Assembly (NCBI RefSeq): GCF_003364295.1 | Contig: NZ_NXLO01000002.1 | Coordinates: 361,884-425,883, forward strand | Reading direction: 5' to 3' | Source of the DNA: Helicobacter sp. MIT 99-5507 | GTDB taxonomy: Bacteria; Campylobacterota; Campylobacteria; Campylobacterales; Helicobacteraceae | DNA length: 64,000 bases | In this document: piece after piece, positions 49,340-60,395 of the stretch | Layout of the letters: each line of letters opens with the position of its first letter | Numbering within the stretch: the first letter of the stretch is position 1 | The notes under the pieces: model-generated | Seen by the model: only the letters and a program-made list of their open reading frames with translations | What the model was told of the DNA's origin: nothing | The model's database searches: none | Made by a program: the position numbers and the translations under genes

Positions 49340-52300
49340 ATGAAATTATTTAAAATATTGCTTGCTTGTATATCTTTATTTTTTATATCATGCAGTAACG
49401 AGCAAAAAGGAATTATAGAAAAGACAAATGGTTTAGTGCAAACAGATGTCAAACCTACGATTTTATTTGATAGTGAAATTGCAAAAAAAAATAATAATAA
49501 TCCAATTGTTGCAAATGGTGAAATACAAGTAAATGGCAATTATTTTATAGGTAGCTATGTATTTAGCAATGGCAATAGAATCATTTTATTGCCAGATGAG
49601 CCTTTTAGTGGAAATAAAAAATATGAAATAAAACTAGATTCTAGTCTAATTAATAAAAATGCAGATTCTAATATCAATAACAAGAATCTTATAATAAATT
49701 TTGAGACAAAGCCTATAGAAGCACAATTTCAAGATATTAATTTTATTAGAGATACTCAATTTTTAGACAAGATTAAACTTGAAGCAAAATTAGAATTATC
49801 ACAGAAGGTATCGCTAAAAGATATAAAAGAGAATCTAAAATTATTAGATTTAAATGGAAATAGCATTGAACTAAATATAAATAAAGATTCAGAACAAATA
49901 AATACTTATTATATTTATTCAACGCTTATGGATTCTCCAAAACAAAATGATGATACATATAATCTTATATTATCAAAAGATATGGGCTTACAAAAAGAGA
50001 TAAATGAAAAGATAATAGCACCAAAAAACATATCACTAGATGTAATTAGCTCAAAAATAATTAATGGCGATAAAATAAGTATAGAAATCAAATTTTCACA
50101 AGCACTAGAACAAAATATCAATCTTAATAATTTTATAAGAATCTCTCCAAATGTGAAATTTAATGCATCTCAAATAGACAATATTATAAATATTACAGGT
50201 AATTTTGCACAAGATGTTGATTATGTAGTTGAGATTCTAAAAGGTATCAAATCACAAAATAGCAAACTAGAAAAAGATGTAAAAATAGATATTAAGACTT
50301 ATGATATACCACCAAGGATTAAGTTTTCAAATGATGGAATCTTCCTCCCAGATGTAAATAATAAAAAGATTGCATTTCGTTCTATAAATGTCAAAAAAGC
50401 AAATATTGTAGTAAAAAAAATATATGCAAATAATATAACTCACTTTTTAAACAAATCAGATTTGATAAAAAATAATGTAAATTATTATTGGCTAACCAGT
50501 GATTTTAGTTATATTGGTGATACGATAAAAGAAATAACTATTGATATAGATTCTCCTAAAAATATTTGGGTGCAAAATGAGATTGATTTAAGTTTTATCA
50601 AAGATACTAGTGGAGTTTTTATTGTTAGTTTGCATTTTGGTAAAGATGATGTTGATTATAAATTCCCAGCAGGCACATCAGATTGGAGACAATATAATTA
50701 TTTTGATGACAATGGTAGTTTATATAAACAGATAGTATTTTCAAATATGGCATTAATTGCACAGAGTTTTTATGATGGAGAGAAAAATAAAATCATAGCA
50801 TCTGCAATTGACATAAGAGATAATAAGCCATTAAGCGGAGTAAATATCCAATCTATAAGCATAAATAATCAAACTATCTCAAGTGGAATCACAGATAAAG
50901 ATGGAAATGTAACACTTAATTATTCTAGTAATAAGACTGCAAAATATACAAAACCTATGTATTTATATGGAACAAAAGGTGATGATTTTGCGATTTTACA
51001 TTTAGATTCTATGAAATTAAATTTAGATGGTTTTGATGTCGGTGGTATAGATGATAGCAACAATTTAAAAGCATTTATATACACAGATAGAGATGTATAT
51101 CGTCCTGGAGATACAGTATATTTAAATATCATTGCAAGAAATGGCACTTCAAAGATAGAACATCCAATAAAGCTAACAATCACAACCCCAAGAAACAAAA
51201 AGCAAATAAATGAACTTAGCATATCTCCTATACAAAATGGAATCTATTATTATGAATTTACCACAGATAAAAATGCAGATACAGGGACTTATAATATAAG
51301 TGTAGATATTGGTGGAAATGTATTTAATCATAAAATTGCAGTTGAGGCAGTCGTGCCAAATAGAATTAAAGTTGATATTGATGTATTAGATGAGATCGAT
51401 TTAAAGAAAGAAAAAAATATCAAATTTGCAATTCAAAGTGATTATCTATTTGGCGCTCCAGCAAGTGGCTTGGAATACGATGTAGATGTATTTATTAGAC
51501 CAAAAAGTTTTATATCTAAAAATTATAAAGATTATATATTTGAAAACAAGACAAACTTAAGTTATCAAGATAATAGAAGCTACAATGGAAACTTAAATGA
51601 TAATGGTAGTGTAACAGGTAATATAGATATAAAAAATATTAATAAAATTGATAAGAACCTAGAAGCAGTGCTTATAGCAAGAGTATTTGAAAATAATGGC
51701 AGACAAGTAAATAACAGAAAAGTAGTAAATTTAAAATTCTTTGATAGCTTTGTTGGTATAAAACAACCTAGCACAAGATATATAAAGCAAGATGATAATA
51801 TAAATCTATCTGTAATATTGATTGATGAGAATGAAAAACCTATTGCAAATAGAAAACTAAAATATAAAATTTATAACAATAGTTATTCTTGGTGGTGGGA
51901 TTATAGTAGTTATGAACAATATGCTTTATCTATAAAAAGTGATAAAAATACAAAGCTTATAAATGAGGGTGAAATAACCACTAATAATAAGACAAATAAT
52001 ATAAGCTTTAAAGTAAAAGATAGAGGTGAGATTCTAGTAGAAGTGATAGATTCTACAAATAATCAAAGTGCATCTATATTATTGTATTCATCATCTTGGG
52101 GAGAGCCACTTGATGTAGATAAAATCACTCAATTACAAATAAAAACCGATAAAAAAGAATATAACCACAATGATACAGCAAAAGTTATATTTGAGAGCAT
52201 CAAAGGTGGTAAAGCCTTAATTACTATAAGTGATAGTAATAATATTTTGGATAGATATTGGATTGATACAAAAGACAATCAAAGTGTTGTAGATATCAAG

Positions 52301-54724
52301 ATTGATGAAAAATATTCACCAAATTTATATGCTAGCGTTTTATTGCTCCAAAATTATCAAGATAATGATAATGATCGCTCACTTCGATTATATGGGGTTG
52401 TGCCTATAAAAATCATAAATGATAAAACAAAGCTAGATGTTGATATAAAAGCACCAAATGAGATTCTGCCAAATAGTAGTGTAAATGTAGAAGTCTCAAA
52501 TAAGCAAAACAAACAAGTAACTTATACAATAGCTTTAGTTGATGAAGGCTTACTAGGGCTTACAAATTTTAAAACCCCTTCACCTTGGGATTATTTCTAT
52601 GCAAAAATGAAATATAATATTGATACATTTGATACATATGGATATGTGGTAAATAAAATTACAGGTAGAATCGAAAAAGTATATTCAATCGGTGGTGATT
52701 ATGCTGCTGAATCTTTAGGAAGCCAAAATAAGCAAAAAGATGATAGTGCAGAGCGATTTAAGGCTGTAGCATTTTTTGTAAAACCAATGCAAAGTGATAA
52801 GGAAGGCAAGGCAAATTTTGAATTTAAGATTCCATCGTATTTAGGAAGCCTAAGAGTGATGGTTGTTGCTGTAGATGAAAATAATTTTGGCAGTGCAGAT
52901 AAAAATATACGAGTGAGTGCCCCTGTTGTTATGTTGCCTACAATACCACGAAGTCTAAAAATAAATGATTATTTTAAGATTCCAGTAGAAATTATGCCAA
53001 TAAAAGATGATGTCAAAAATGCAACAATTAGCATAAAAAGCAATGGCATTATAAATTTTGATAAGCAATCTTACAATCTATCTTTTAATGATAAAAAATC
53101 AAAAGTAGTATTTTTTGAAGGTCATGTAAGAGAGGAGATTGGTATTGAAGATATTGTTATTAATTTAAAAAGTGGTGATTTCTCTATGACAGATTCCACA
53201 AATATAGACATAAAAGCACCAAATCCATATACAACACTAATAGATAATTTTATAATCAATAGCGATAATAAAATAGCTACGATAAATGCCCCATCATCAT
53301 TTGTAGGTAAGTCAAATATTGGAAAAATAACAATTAGCAATACACCGATTTTAAGTATTGATCATAGATTATTATGGCTTATTAAATACCCATATGGTTG
53401 CATTGAACAAACCACTTCAAGCATATTTCCACAGCTTTTTATTGATAAGCTAAGTAATGCAGGTTTTATAGATAAGCAAACGATGATAGATAATATCAAT
53501 GCAGGTATTTCAAGGATTGCATTATTTCAAACTAGCGATGGAGGATTCTCGTATTGGATGGGTCAAGGAAGTAGCGATTTTTGGGGAAGTAATTATGCTA
53601 GCCATTTTCTATTCATGGCAAAAAAACAAGGTTTTGTAGTCAGTGATGATATGCTAAATAGAGTGATTAATTATCAAATAAAAAATGCAAGAAATAATTA
53701 CAATGATATTTATCCGTTATATCTTTTAGCTCTTAGTGGAAATGTGCAGCTTGGTATCATGAATGAGATTTATGAAAACAATATGAATTCTCTAAGTATT
53801 GTAAATAAATGGCTACTTGCCGCAAGCTATAAACTTGCTGGATTTGATGATATAGCTACTAAGATTTCTGCAAATCTTAACACTGAGCCAAATGATAAGT
53901 CTAATTATTATGATTATAGCTATGGTTCATCACTTAGAAGCAAAGCAATGATACTTCAAGCCTATAAAATCATAAATAATAAGATTCATAAAGGCTTATA
54001 TGATGATATTAAAAATGCATTAGAGAGTGATAAATGGCTCTCTACCCAAACTACGAGTTATGCGCTACTAGTATTAGCAGATATAAAAGAAGATGCAAAA
54101 AATAGTAATATCGAAGGCACAATCACGATAAATAATAAAAAACAATCATTTAACAAAGATTCTTCTAATATTATATTTAGTCTAAATGATGGAGTTGCAA
54201 AAGTAGAATCTAATAAAAATTTATTTATAAATTATACTTGGGAAGGGATTATTGCAAATAAAGCAGGCGATAATATATCCAAAAATTTAAAGCTAAAAAG
54301 AGAATTTGTAGAGATTGATAATTATAATAATGAAAAACAAATCAATCCAAGAAACCTAAAAAGCTCAAAGAGTTTTTATATAAAACTTACATTAGAAAAA
54401 TTAGATGATGAAAATTATTTAAAAAATATTGCTTTGGTGCAGAATTTACCTAGTGGTTGGGAGATAGAAAATACTAGATTAAATAATGATCCTGTTGCAA
54501 ATAGAGTAGCAAATGCAAATTCAACTATTACTTATACAGACATTAGAGATGATAAAATTATGTGGTTTTTTGATCTATATAATAAACCACAAGTTGTATA
54601 TGTAAAGATTAATGCAGTTACACCGGGGAATTATACTCTTCCACCTGCGTATGTTGAAGCAATGTATGATGGTAATTACAAAGCAAGTAGTGATAGCTTT
54701 AGAGTAAATGTTTTTAGCAAATAA
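49340..54724 (+). CDS. Bacterial alpha-2-macroglobulin lipoprotein
   Basis: This 1794-residue protein begins with a signal peptide and lipobox (FISC, Cys18), so it is likely a membrane-anchored periplasmic lipoprotein. A series of MG-type beta domains precedes an A2M core (VVMLPTIPRSLKI). The thioester motif CIEQ is intact, with Cys1354 in YPYGCIEQTTS, followed by the helical thioester domain and a C-terminal receptor-like domain. It is thought to trap invading proteases that cross the outer membrane. It is followed 22 bp later by pbpC, the classical pairing (yfhM-pbpC). Confidence 0.93.
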   Translation: MKLFKILLACISLFFISCSNEQKGIIEKTNGLVQTDVKPTILFDSEIAKKNNNNPIVANGEIQVNGNYFIGSYVFSNGNRIILLPDEPFSGNKKYEIKLDSSLINKNADSNINNKNLIINFETKPIEAQFQDINFIRDTQFLDKIKLEAKLELSQKVSLKDIKENLKLLDLNGNSIELNINKDSEQINTYYIYSTLMDSPKQNDDTYNLILSKDMGLQKEINEKIIAPKNISLDVISSKIINGDKISIEIKFSQALEQNINLNNFIRISPNVKFNASQIDNIINITGNFAQDVDYVVEILKGIKSQNSKLEKDVKIDIKTYDIPPRIKFSNDGIFLPDVNNKKIAFRSINVKKANIVVKKIYANNITHFLNKSDLIKNNVNYYWLTSDFSYIGDTIKEITIDIDSPKNIWVQNEIDLSFIKDTSGVFIVSLHFGKDDVDYKFPAGTSDWRQYNYFDDNGSLYKQIVFSNMALIAQSFYDGEKNKIIASAIDIRDNKPLSGVNIQSISINNQTISSGITDKDGNVTLNYSSNKTAKYTKPMYLYGTKGDDFAILHLDSMKLNLDGFDVGGIDDSNNLKAFIYTDRDVYRPGDTVYLNIIARNGTSKIEHPIKLTITTPRNKKQINELSISPIQNGIYYYEFTTDKNADTGTYNISVDIGGNVFNHKIAVEAVVPNRIKVDIDVLDEIDLKKEKNIKFAIQSDYLFGAPASGLEYDVDVFIRPKSFISKNYKDYIFENKTNLSYQDNRSYNGNLNDNGSVTGNIDIKNINKIDKNLEAVLIARVFENNGRQVNNRKVVNLKFFDSFVGIKQPSTRYIKQDDNINLSVILIDENEKPIANRKLKYKIYNNSYSWWWDYSSYEQYALSIKSDKNTKLINEGEITTNNKTNNISFKVKDRGEILVEVIDSTNNQSASILLYSSSWGEPLDVDKITQLQIKTDKKEYNHNDTAKVIFESIKGGKALITISDSNNILDRYWIDTKDNQSVVDIKIDEKYSPNLYASVLLLQNYQDNDNDRSLRLYGVVPIKIINDKTKLDVDIKAPNEILPNSSVNVEVSNKQNKQVTYTIALVDEGLLGLTNFKTPSPWDYFYAKMKYNIDTFDTYGYVVNKITGRIEKVYSIGGDYAAESLGSQNKQKDDSAERFKAVAFFVKPMQSDKEGKANFEFKIPSYLGSLRVMVVAVDENNFGSADKNIRVSAPVVMLPTIPRSLKINDYFKIPVEIMPIKDDVKNATISIKSNGIINFDKQSYNLSFNDKKSKVVFFEGHVREEIGIEDIVINLKSGDFSMTDSTNIDIKAPNPYTTLIDNFIINSDNKIATINAPSSFVGKSNIGKITISNTPILSIDHRLLWLIKYPYGCIEQTTSSIFPQLFIDKLSNAGFIDKQTMIDNINAGISRIALFQTSDGGFSYWMGQGSSDFWGSNYASHFLFMAKKQGFVVSDDMLNRVINYQIKNARNNYNDIYPLYLLALSGNVQLGIMNEIYENNMNSLSIVNKWLLAASYKLAGFDDIATKISANLNTEPNDKSNYYDYSYGSSLRSKAMILQAYKIINNKIHKGLYDDIKNALESDKWLSTQTTSYALLVLADIKEDAKNSNIEGTITINNKKQSFNKDSSNIIFSLNDGVAKVESNKNLFINYTWEGIIANKAGDNISKNLKLKREFVEIDNYNNEKQINPRNLKSSKSFYIKLTLEKLDDENYLKNIALVQNLPSGWEIENTRLNNDPVANRVANANSTITYTDIRDDKIMWFFDLYNKPQVVYVKINAVTPGNYTLPPAYVEAMYDGNYKASSDSFRVNVFSK

Positions 54725-54746
54725 GGGATTCTAGTATTTTATAATT

Positions 54747-57005
54747 ATGTTTAGAATCTCTAAAAAAAAATTTAATAGCAATATTTTTTTTAAAATACTG
54801 CTATTTTTATTTTTTATATTTCTTCTTTATTTTTGCTTTGTATTTTTTAGTTTTAATCCAAAAGACGATCCTTTTTCTAGTCGCTATGGCAAAAGTATGC
54901 TTGATAAAAATGATGAAATATTAAGCATATTTTTAAACAAAGATGAACAATGGCATATCAAAAATAGCTCACATTTAAGCTCAAAGCTAAGCATTGCTAC
55001 ATCTATATTTGAAGATAGAAATTTTTATTCTCACATTGGTATTGATTTTGGAGCTATTTTAAGAAGCATGTATATTAATGTAAGATACAAGAAACGTATT
55101 GGTGGTAGCACCATCACGATGCAAACTATAAAGCTTTTGTATCAAAATAAACGGACATATTTTAATAAAATCAATGAAATGATATTAGCCTTACGACTAG
55201 AATCTTTGTATAGCAAAGATGAAATTTTAGAGATGTATTTTAATAATGCTCCTTATGGTGGCAATATCATTGGTGTTGCTGCTGCATCGCTTTTATATTT
55301 TCAAAAAAATCCAAAAGATTTGACTTGGGGAGAAAGCGCGCTTCTTGCTGTTTTGCCACATTCTCCAGGGCTTATTAATATTGGTAGAAATAATCATTTA
55401 TTGTTAGAAAAGAGAAATAGATTATTAGATGAATTGCATAAAAGAGGATATATAGATGAAGATAATCTAAAATTAGCAAAAAATGAAAATTTGCCAACTA
55501 TTAATCGTTCTAAGAATCTTGCCCCTCATTTGGCATTTAGATTTGACAATCCTGTGATAAAAACGACATTAGATAAAAATATACAGATTCTGCTAGAAGA
55601 TAGGCTAAAACTATATCACAAAAAACTTCTTACTCTTGGCATACAAAATGTAGCTGGAATAATTATTGATACACAAAGTAGGGAAGTATTAGCTTATGGT
55701 GGCTCTCAAGATTTTCTTGATATTGATGGTTTTGGACAAATTGATGGAATATTGGCAAAACGAAGTCCTGGGTCTGTGCTAAAGCCATTATTATATGCAC
55801 TTGCTATTGACAATGGAATAATAGCACCACAATCAAAGCTAGTTGATGCACCTACATTTTTTTCAAATTTCAAGCCACGAAATGCATCAAAAAAATATTT
55901 TGGATTAATTAGTGCAAGAGAATCTTTGATAAAATCACTAAATGTCCCTTTTGTATCGCTTTTACAAAAGTATGGATATGATAAATTTTTCTTTAATCTA
56001 AAAGAGATTCTAAGATTTGATGATAGTAATTTTGAGCGATATGGATTATCTTTGATACTTGGCACAAAAGAAATCACTATAGAAGATGTAGCAAAGATTT
56101 ATGTGGGATTTGGTAATTATGGTGAATTTGGAGATATTTATTATACTAGAGATACCAATAGACAATCTTCTACCAAACGGCTATTTTCAAAAGGAAGTGC
56201 TTATTTAATGCTTGATGCATTGAAAAATGTAAAACGAATAGGGGTTGATAATTATTTTATCAACAAAAAAATATTTTATTGGAAAAGCGGCACAAGCTAT
56301 GGCAGAAAAGATGCTTGGGCTGCAGGAACTTCACCAAAATATACCATAGTAGTTTGGGCTGGAAATTTTAATGGAGATTCTAATCCAAATTTATTTGGGC
56401 TAGATACTGCCGGGGCATTATTATTTGATATTGTAAATGATTTGGGGAATGTTGGCGGTGAGTTTGAAAAAAGTGATGATTTAAAAGAGATTTTACTAGA
56501 TTTACCTACAGGTTATAGATATGATACAAATTATAAAGATATAGAATCTACAAAAGCCTTATATCCAAAGCATGCAAAACCACTAGAGAAATCACCATTT
56601 TTGGTAAATGTATTTTTAAATGATAATTTAGAAGAAGTAAATTCTCTTCATAAAGATTTTATCAATGCAAGAGAGATAACAAAAATTAATTTACCATTAT
56701 CTTTGCTTGAATATTATAAAGAACAAAATATCAATATTAAAAAAGAAGGTAAAGGTTTGCAGATTTTATATCCAAAGGATAATCTCTCAATCATTCGCAC
56801 AAAAGATTTTAGTGGAAAAAATGAGCTAATTGCAAGGATTGCAAATATCAATAACAATAATGTATTTTGGTATCTCGATAAGCGATATTTAGGAGTGAGT
56901 AAAAATAATACAATGATTTTAAATCTAGATTCTGGCTATCATACATTAAGCGTAATAGATAGCAATGGAGATAGCCATAGTGTGAATTTTACTATTTTAA
57001 AATAG
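54747..57005 (+). CDS. pbpC: Penicillin-binding protein 1C
   Basis: This 752-residue bifunctional murein synthase has an N-terminal anchor (about 11-34), a GT51 glycosyltransferase domain (IFEDRNFYSHIGIDFGAI; GGSTITMQ) and a transpeptidase domain with Ser343 in SVLK, SLN and KSGTS. A C-terminal BiPBP-like domain follows. It is thought to repair murein where A2M acts. Start ATG 22 bp after the A2M stop. Confidence 0.93.
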   Translation: MFRISKKKFNSNIFFKILLFLFFIFLLYFCFVFFSFNPKDDPFSSRYGKSMLDKNDEILSIFLNKDEQWHIKNSSHLSSKLSIATSIFEDRNFYSHIGIDFGAILRSMYINVRYKKRIGGSTITMQTIKLLYQNKRTYFNKINEMILALRLESLYSKDEILEMYFNNAPYGGNIIGVAAASLLYFQKNPKDLTWGESALLAVLPHSPGLINIGRNNHLLLEKRNRLLDELHKRGYIDEDNLKLAKNENLPTINRSKNLAPHLAFRFDNPVIKTTLDKNIQILLEDRLKLYHKKLLTLGIQNVAGIIIDTQSREVLAYGGSQDFLDIDGFGQIDGILAKRSPGSVLKPLLYALAIDNGIIAPQSKLVDAPTFFSNFKPRNASKKYFGLISARESLIKSLNVPFVSLLQKYGYDKFFFNLKEILRFDDSNFERYGLSLILGTKEITIEDVAKIYVGFGNYGEFGDIYYTRDTNRQSSTKRLFSKGSAYLMLDALKNVKRIGVDNYFINKKIFYWKSGTSYGRKDAWAAGTSPKYTIVVWAGNFNGDSNPNLFGLDTAGALLFDIVNDLGNVGGEFEKSDDLKEILLDLPTGYRYDTNYKDIESTKALYPKHAKPLEKSPFLVNVFLNDNLEEVNSLHKDFINAREITKINLPLSLLEYYKEQNINIKKEGKGLQILYPKDNLSIIRTKDFSGKNELIARIANINNNNVFWYLDKRYLGVSKNNTMILNLDSGYHTLSVIDSNGDSHSVNFTILK

Positions 57006-57006
57006 A

Positions 57007-57871
57007 TTATTTTAAATATGGTGCATCATATTTTTCAAATGCTAGATTCAAATCTACAAAATACGGCATATGCCCTGTTCTCTCTTCAATGTGGTAGCGT
57101 CATATAATCACCATAAAGTCGCTTTAGGTATGTATCATAATTATTTGGTGCATTAAATTTAGTATCTTCAAAATCAAGTTCAATGTAAGGCATAAAATCT
57201 TTATATTCATGCAATGCACCTTGATATACATTTAATACAAATGCAGAAGTTATATATCTTGATTTGTCAAAATCATATTTGTTTTCTAAATTTTGAAATT
57301 TATTTTTAAAATAATTCATAACAAAATCAAATCTTAGAAGTTCTCGCCTAGAATCTAAAATAATTTGTTTTAGTTGTTTTATTGGGAAGGGATTTCTATT
57401 GCTAGCTTTGCTTTCCAGTATTTATCATATCTACGATTTGCTAATTTTGCCATTAATAAAAAATGTTCTCTAGCTTGATTTTTGTCGCTGCCCCCCCCCA
57501 TCTAAAATAAAAATATCAATACCTACACCACTTTTATAATTAACATTATTTTGTGCTATTGTAGATTCTATGCATGTTGTCGTGGTATCTTCTAATTTTC
57601 CAAAATTCCAAATATAATTTTTTGTCTTATCCCAATGTTTAAAAATAAATTTTTTATCAAAGATTCCATTTTTATCAAGTTCTATCAGTCTTTGATAATC
57701 ACTTCTTGGCATATAAAAATCCATATCATCATCCCCCCATGGAATAAAACCTTTATGCCTTACTGCTCCTAGCAATGTTCCACATTACATAAAATATCTA
57801 AGGTTGTTTTCATTGCATACTCTTTTAAATTCCTTTGCAACACCTAAAACTTTATCTTGCAACTCATTCAT
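57007..57871 (-). pseudogene. LicD-family phosphotransferase, decayed, with poly-G tract
   Basis: From ATG at 57871 (RBS GGAG) the frame reads MNELQDKVLGVAKEFKRV... then TAA just before CGTLLGAVRHKGFIPWGDDDMD, the LicD catalytic core. At G9 (57491-57499) the frame fails; with G8 it continues SDKNQAREHFLLMAKLANRR. A second shift near 57390-57410 is needed to reach the frame with NPFPIKQLKQIILDSRREL. A third is needed near 57100, after YMTLP, to reach IEERTGHMPYFVDLNL and the stop at 57007. LicD enzymes attach phosphocholine or similar groups to surface glycans. Start lies 9 bp after nrdA. Confidence 0.85.
57491..57499 (-). repeat. Poly-G tract (G9) in the licD-like gene
   Basis: Nine C on the plus strand. 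On the coding strand GAT-G9-CAGCGAC; G8 restores the downstream LicD frame for about 40 codons. Confidence 0.85.
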
Positions 57872-57880
57872 ATTAACTCC

Positions 57881-60247
57881 TTATTGACAATTATAGCATT
57901 CAATGCTTCTATCTATGGTCTCATCTTTTATATCAGGGCTTTGACTTCTTAGATAGTAAGTAGATTTTAATCCAAGCTTCCAAGCTAGCATATATATTTC
58001 ATTTAGATATTTACCACTTGCTTTGTCTATTTCCATAAATATATTTACACTCTGTCCTTGGTCTATCCATTTTTGTCTTATACTAGCTACTTTTATTATA
58101 TCTCTTTGGTCTAAGCTATAAGCACTAACATAATAATTATATGTATCAACATTTAGATTTGGCACGACATTAGGTATCATTCCACTTAGATTCTCTTCTA
58201 ACCATTTCTTTTTGTAAATAGGCTCTATCGTCTGTGTGGTGCCTACTAGAATAGATATTGAGCTTGTAGGTGCTATTGCCATAAGATAACCATTTCTTAT
58301 ACCTTGAGTTAAAACTTTTTGTCTTAGATTATCCCAATCACATTTATCAAATAAATCTCTATCTATTAGCTTTAAGGCTTCATTATTAGCTAAATCAATA
58401 GGGAAGATACCTTTACTCCAATTCGAGCCTTTGAAGTCTGGATATACCCCCTTTTCTTTTGCTATATCACTACTTGCATTGATAGCATTAAAACTTATTA
58501 ATTCCATAATCCTATCAATTTTATACAAATGCTTTTCACTGCCCCATACTATTTGCTCTCTTGCTAGCATTTCTGCTTCACCCATAACACCTAATCCAAT
58601 AGCTCTGTTTTTTATATTAGTAACTTTAACTTTTCTTGTTGGATAAAAGTTTAAATCTATCACATTATCAAGCATTCTAATAGCAATAGGCACCACTCTT
58701 TCTATGTCTTGTTTTGTATTTATCTTAGATAGATTTATACTTGCTAGATTACATACTGCACTTTCACCACCGCTTCCTTCTCTTTGTGTTGTAAATATTC
58801 TTTTACTATTTATGCTATCTAAGGAAGTGAGTTTATTTGCTTTCTTTTCTAATCCACTATCAAGTTTGACAATATCATTTTCTTCAAATAATTCCATATC
58901 ACCATTTTCAAATTCTACTTTTACTTTATAATGACTAGGTGAAGTGTTTTGAAAGATTTCCGTGCAAAGATTTGAGCTTCTTATAATCCCACTATGAGCA
59001 TTAGGATTTGTTTTGTTAGCAGTATCTTTAAAGCAAAGGAATGGCAATCCACTCTCAAAATAGTTAGTTAGTATCTTTTTCCATAAGTCTTTTGCATTGA
59101 TTGTCTCTTTTTGTAAATCATCTCTTTGTTCAAACTCTATATATTTATCTTCAAATTCTTTGCCATATAGCTCTGTAAGATCACTTGCATCATAAGGGTC
59201 AAATAAAGTCCAAAGCTCATTATTTTGCACTCTTTTCATAAATAAATCACAAATCCATAATGCAGGGAATAAATCATGAGTTCTTCTTCTCTCTTCACCA
59301 CTATTCTTTCTTAAATCTATGAAATTTACTATATCTATATGCCATACTTCAAGATATGTAGCTATCGCACCTTTTCTAGTTCCTAATTGGTCTATTGCTA
59401 CTGCTACATCATTTGCGATTTTTAAAAATGGTATTACGCCACCCGCCGCATTTTTATGATTATCTATATAACTTCCAAGGCCTCTAATCTTAGATACATC
59501 ATATCCAATTCCACCGCCATATTTAGATAATAATGCCATTTCTTTATAACTATCAAATATCCCTTCTATGTTATCGGGCATGCTGCCTACATAGCAACTA
59601 GATAATTGATGTCTAGGTGTTCTAGCATTTGATAAAGTAGGCGTTGCGACCATAACTTCAAACTTAGATAATACATCATAAAATTCCATAGCTTTTTTAT
59701 TACAATCTTCTTCATTTTGAGCTAAAAACATAGCAATTGCCATAAACATTTGCTGTGGCAATTCTATTGGTTTATTATCTCTATCTTTTAGTAAATATCT
59801 ATCATATAGCGTTTTAATACCTAAGTAGTTAAATTGTAAATCTCTATCGGGCTTTATATAATCATTCAATAAATCTAAATCAAATTTATTACTAAAGCCT
59901 TTGAGTATCTTACCTTCATTCATACCTTTTTGAAAATAATCCCTTAAATGCTTATATCCAGTAAATCCACTTACTTTGTGATATAAATCATAAAGAAATA
60001 ATCTAGAAGCTACATAAGTCCAATTTGGTGTGTCTATGTCTATTTTATCAACTGCTGTTTTAATTAGTGTCTGTTGAATCTCTTCAGTAGTAATTCCATC
60101 TCTAAATAAAATCCTAGCATCAACTTCTAACTCGCTTTGATTAACTCCAGCCAAATCCTTGATAGCAGAGCTTGTATATTTTTGTATTTTTGTTATATCT
60201 AAATCTTCGATTCTTCCATTACGCTTTATTACTTTTAAAACACTCAT
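57881..60247 (-). CDS. nrdA: Ribonucleoside-diphosphate reductase alpha subunit
   Basis: This 788-residue class Ia reductase begins with an ATP-cone (VIKRNGRIEDLDITKIQKY). It contains the active-site regions SSNLCTEIFQN and AVCNLASINLSK and ends with the redox pair CYNCQ used to regenerate the active site. It makes dNDPs with NrdB (not in the window). The decayed licD lies 9 bp downstream. Confidence 0.96.
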   Translation of the reverse strand: MSVLKVIKRNGRIEDLDITKIQKYTSSAIKDLAGVNQSELEVDARILFRDGITTEEIQQTLIKTAVDKIDIDTPNWTYVASRLFLYDLYHKVSGFTGYKHLRDYFQKGMNEGKILKGFSNKFDLDLLNDYIKPDRDLQFNYLGIKTLYDRYLLKDRDNKPIELPQQMFMAIAMFLAQNEEDCNKKAMEFYDVLSKFEVMVATPTLSNARTPRHQLSSCYVGSMPDNIEGIFDSYKEMALLSKYGGGIGYDVSKIRGLGSYIDNHKNAAGGVIPFLKIANDVAVAIDQLGTRKGAIATYLEVWHIDIVNFIDLRKNSGEERRRTHDLFPALWICDLFMKRVQNNELWTLFDPYDASDLTELYGKEFEDKYIEFEQRDDLQKETINAKDLWKKILTNYFESGLPFLCFKDTANKTNPNAHSGIIRSSNLCTEIFQNTSPSHYKVKVEFENGDMELFEENDIVKLDSGLEKKANKLTSLDSINSKRIFTTQREGSGGESAVCNLASINLSKINTKQDIERVVPIAIRMLDNVIDLNFYPTRKVKVTNIKNRAIGLGVMGEAEMLAREQIVWGSEKHLYKIDRIMELISFNAINASSDIAKEKGVYPDFKGSNWSKGIFPIDLANNEALKLIDRDLFDKCDWDNLRQKVLTQGIRNGYLMAIAPTSSISILVGTTQTIEPIYKKKWLEENLSGMIPNVVPNLNVDTYNYYVSAYSLDQRDIIKVASIRQKWIDQGQSVNIFMEIDKASGKYLNEIYMLAWKLGLKSTYYLRSQSPDIKDETIDRSIECYNCQ

Positions 60248-60395
60248 TTATAACTCTAAAAAAATAAAATTTGAAAGACGCAATTATAAGAATTTTTATA
60301 TTAGATAAACATTTAAATTTTCTTTTAAAATAATAAAAAGAGATTCCTAATATTTATGAAAATTTTATATATTTTTATACAGAATCCTAGAATCT

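Noticed and set aside
57784..57789. TAA within the licD core as a possible recoded codon
   Set aside because: No selenocysteine or pyrrolysine context applies to TAA, and the gene has further frameshifts, so decay is simpler.
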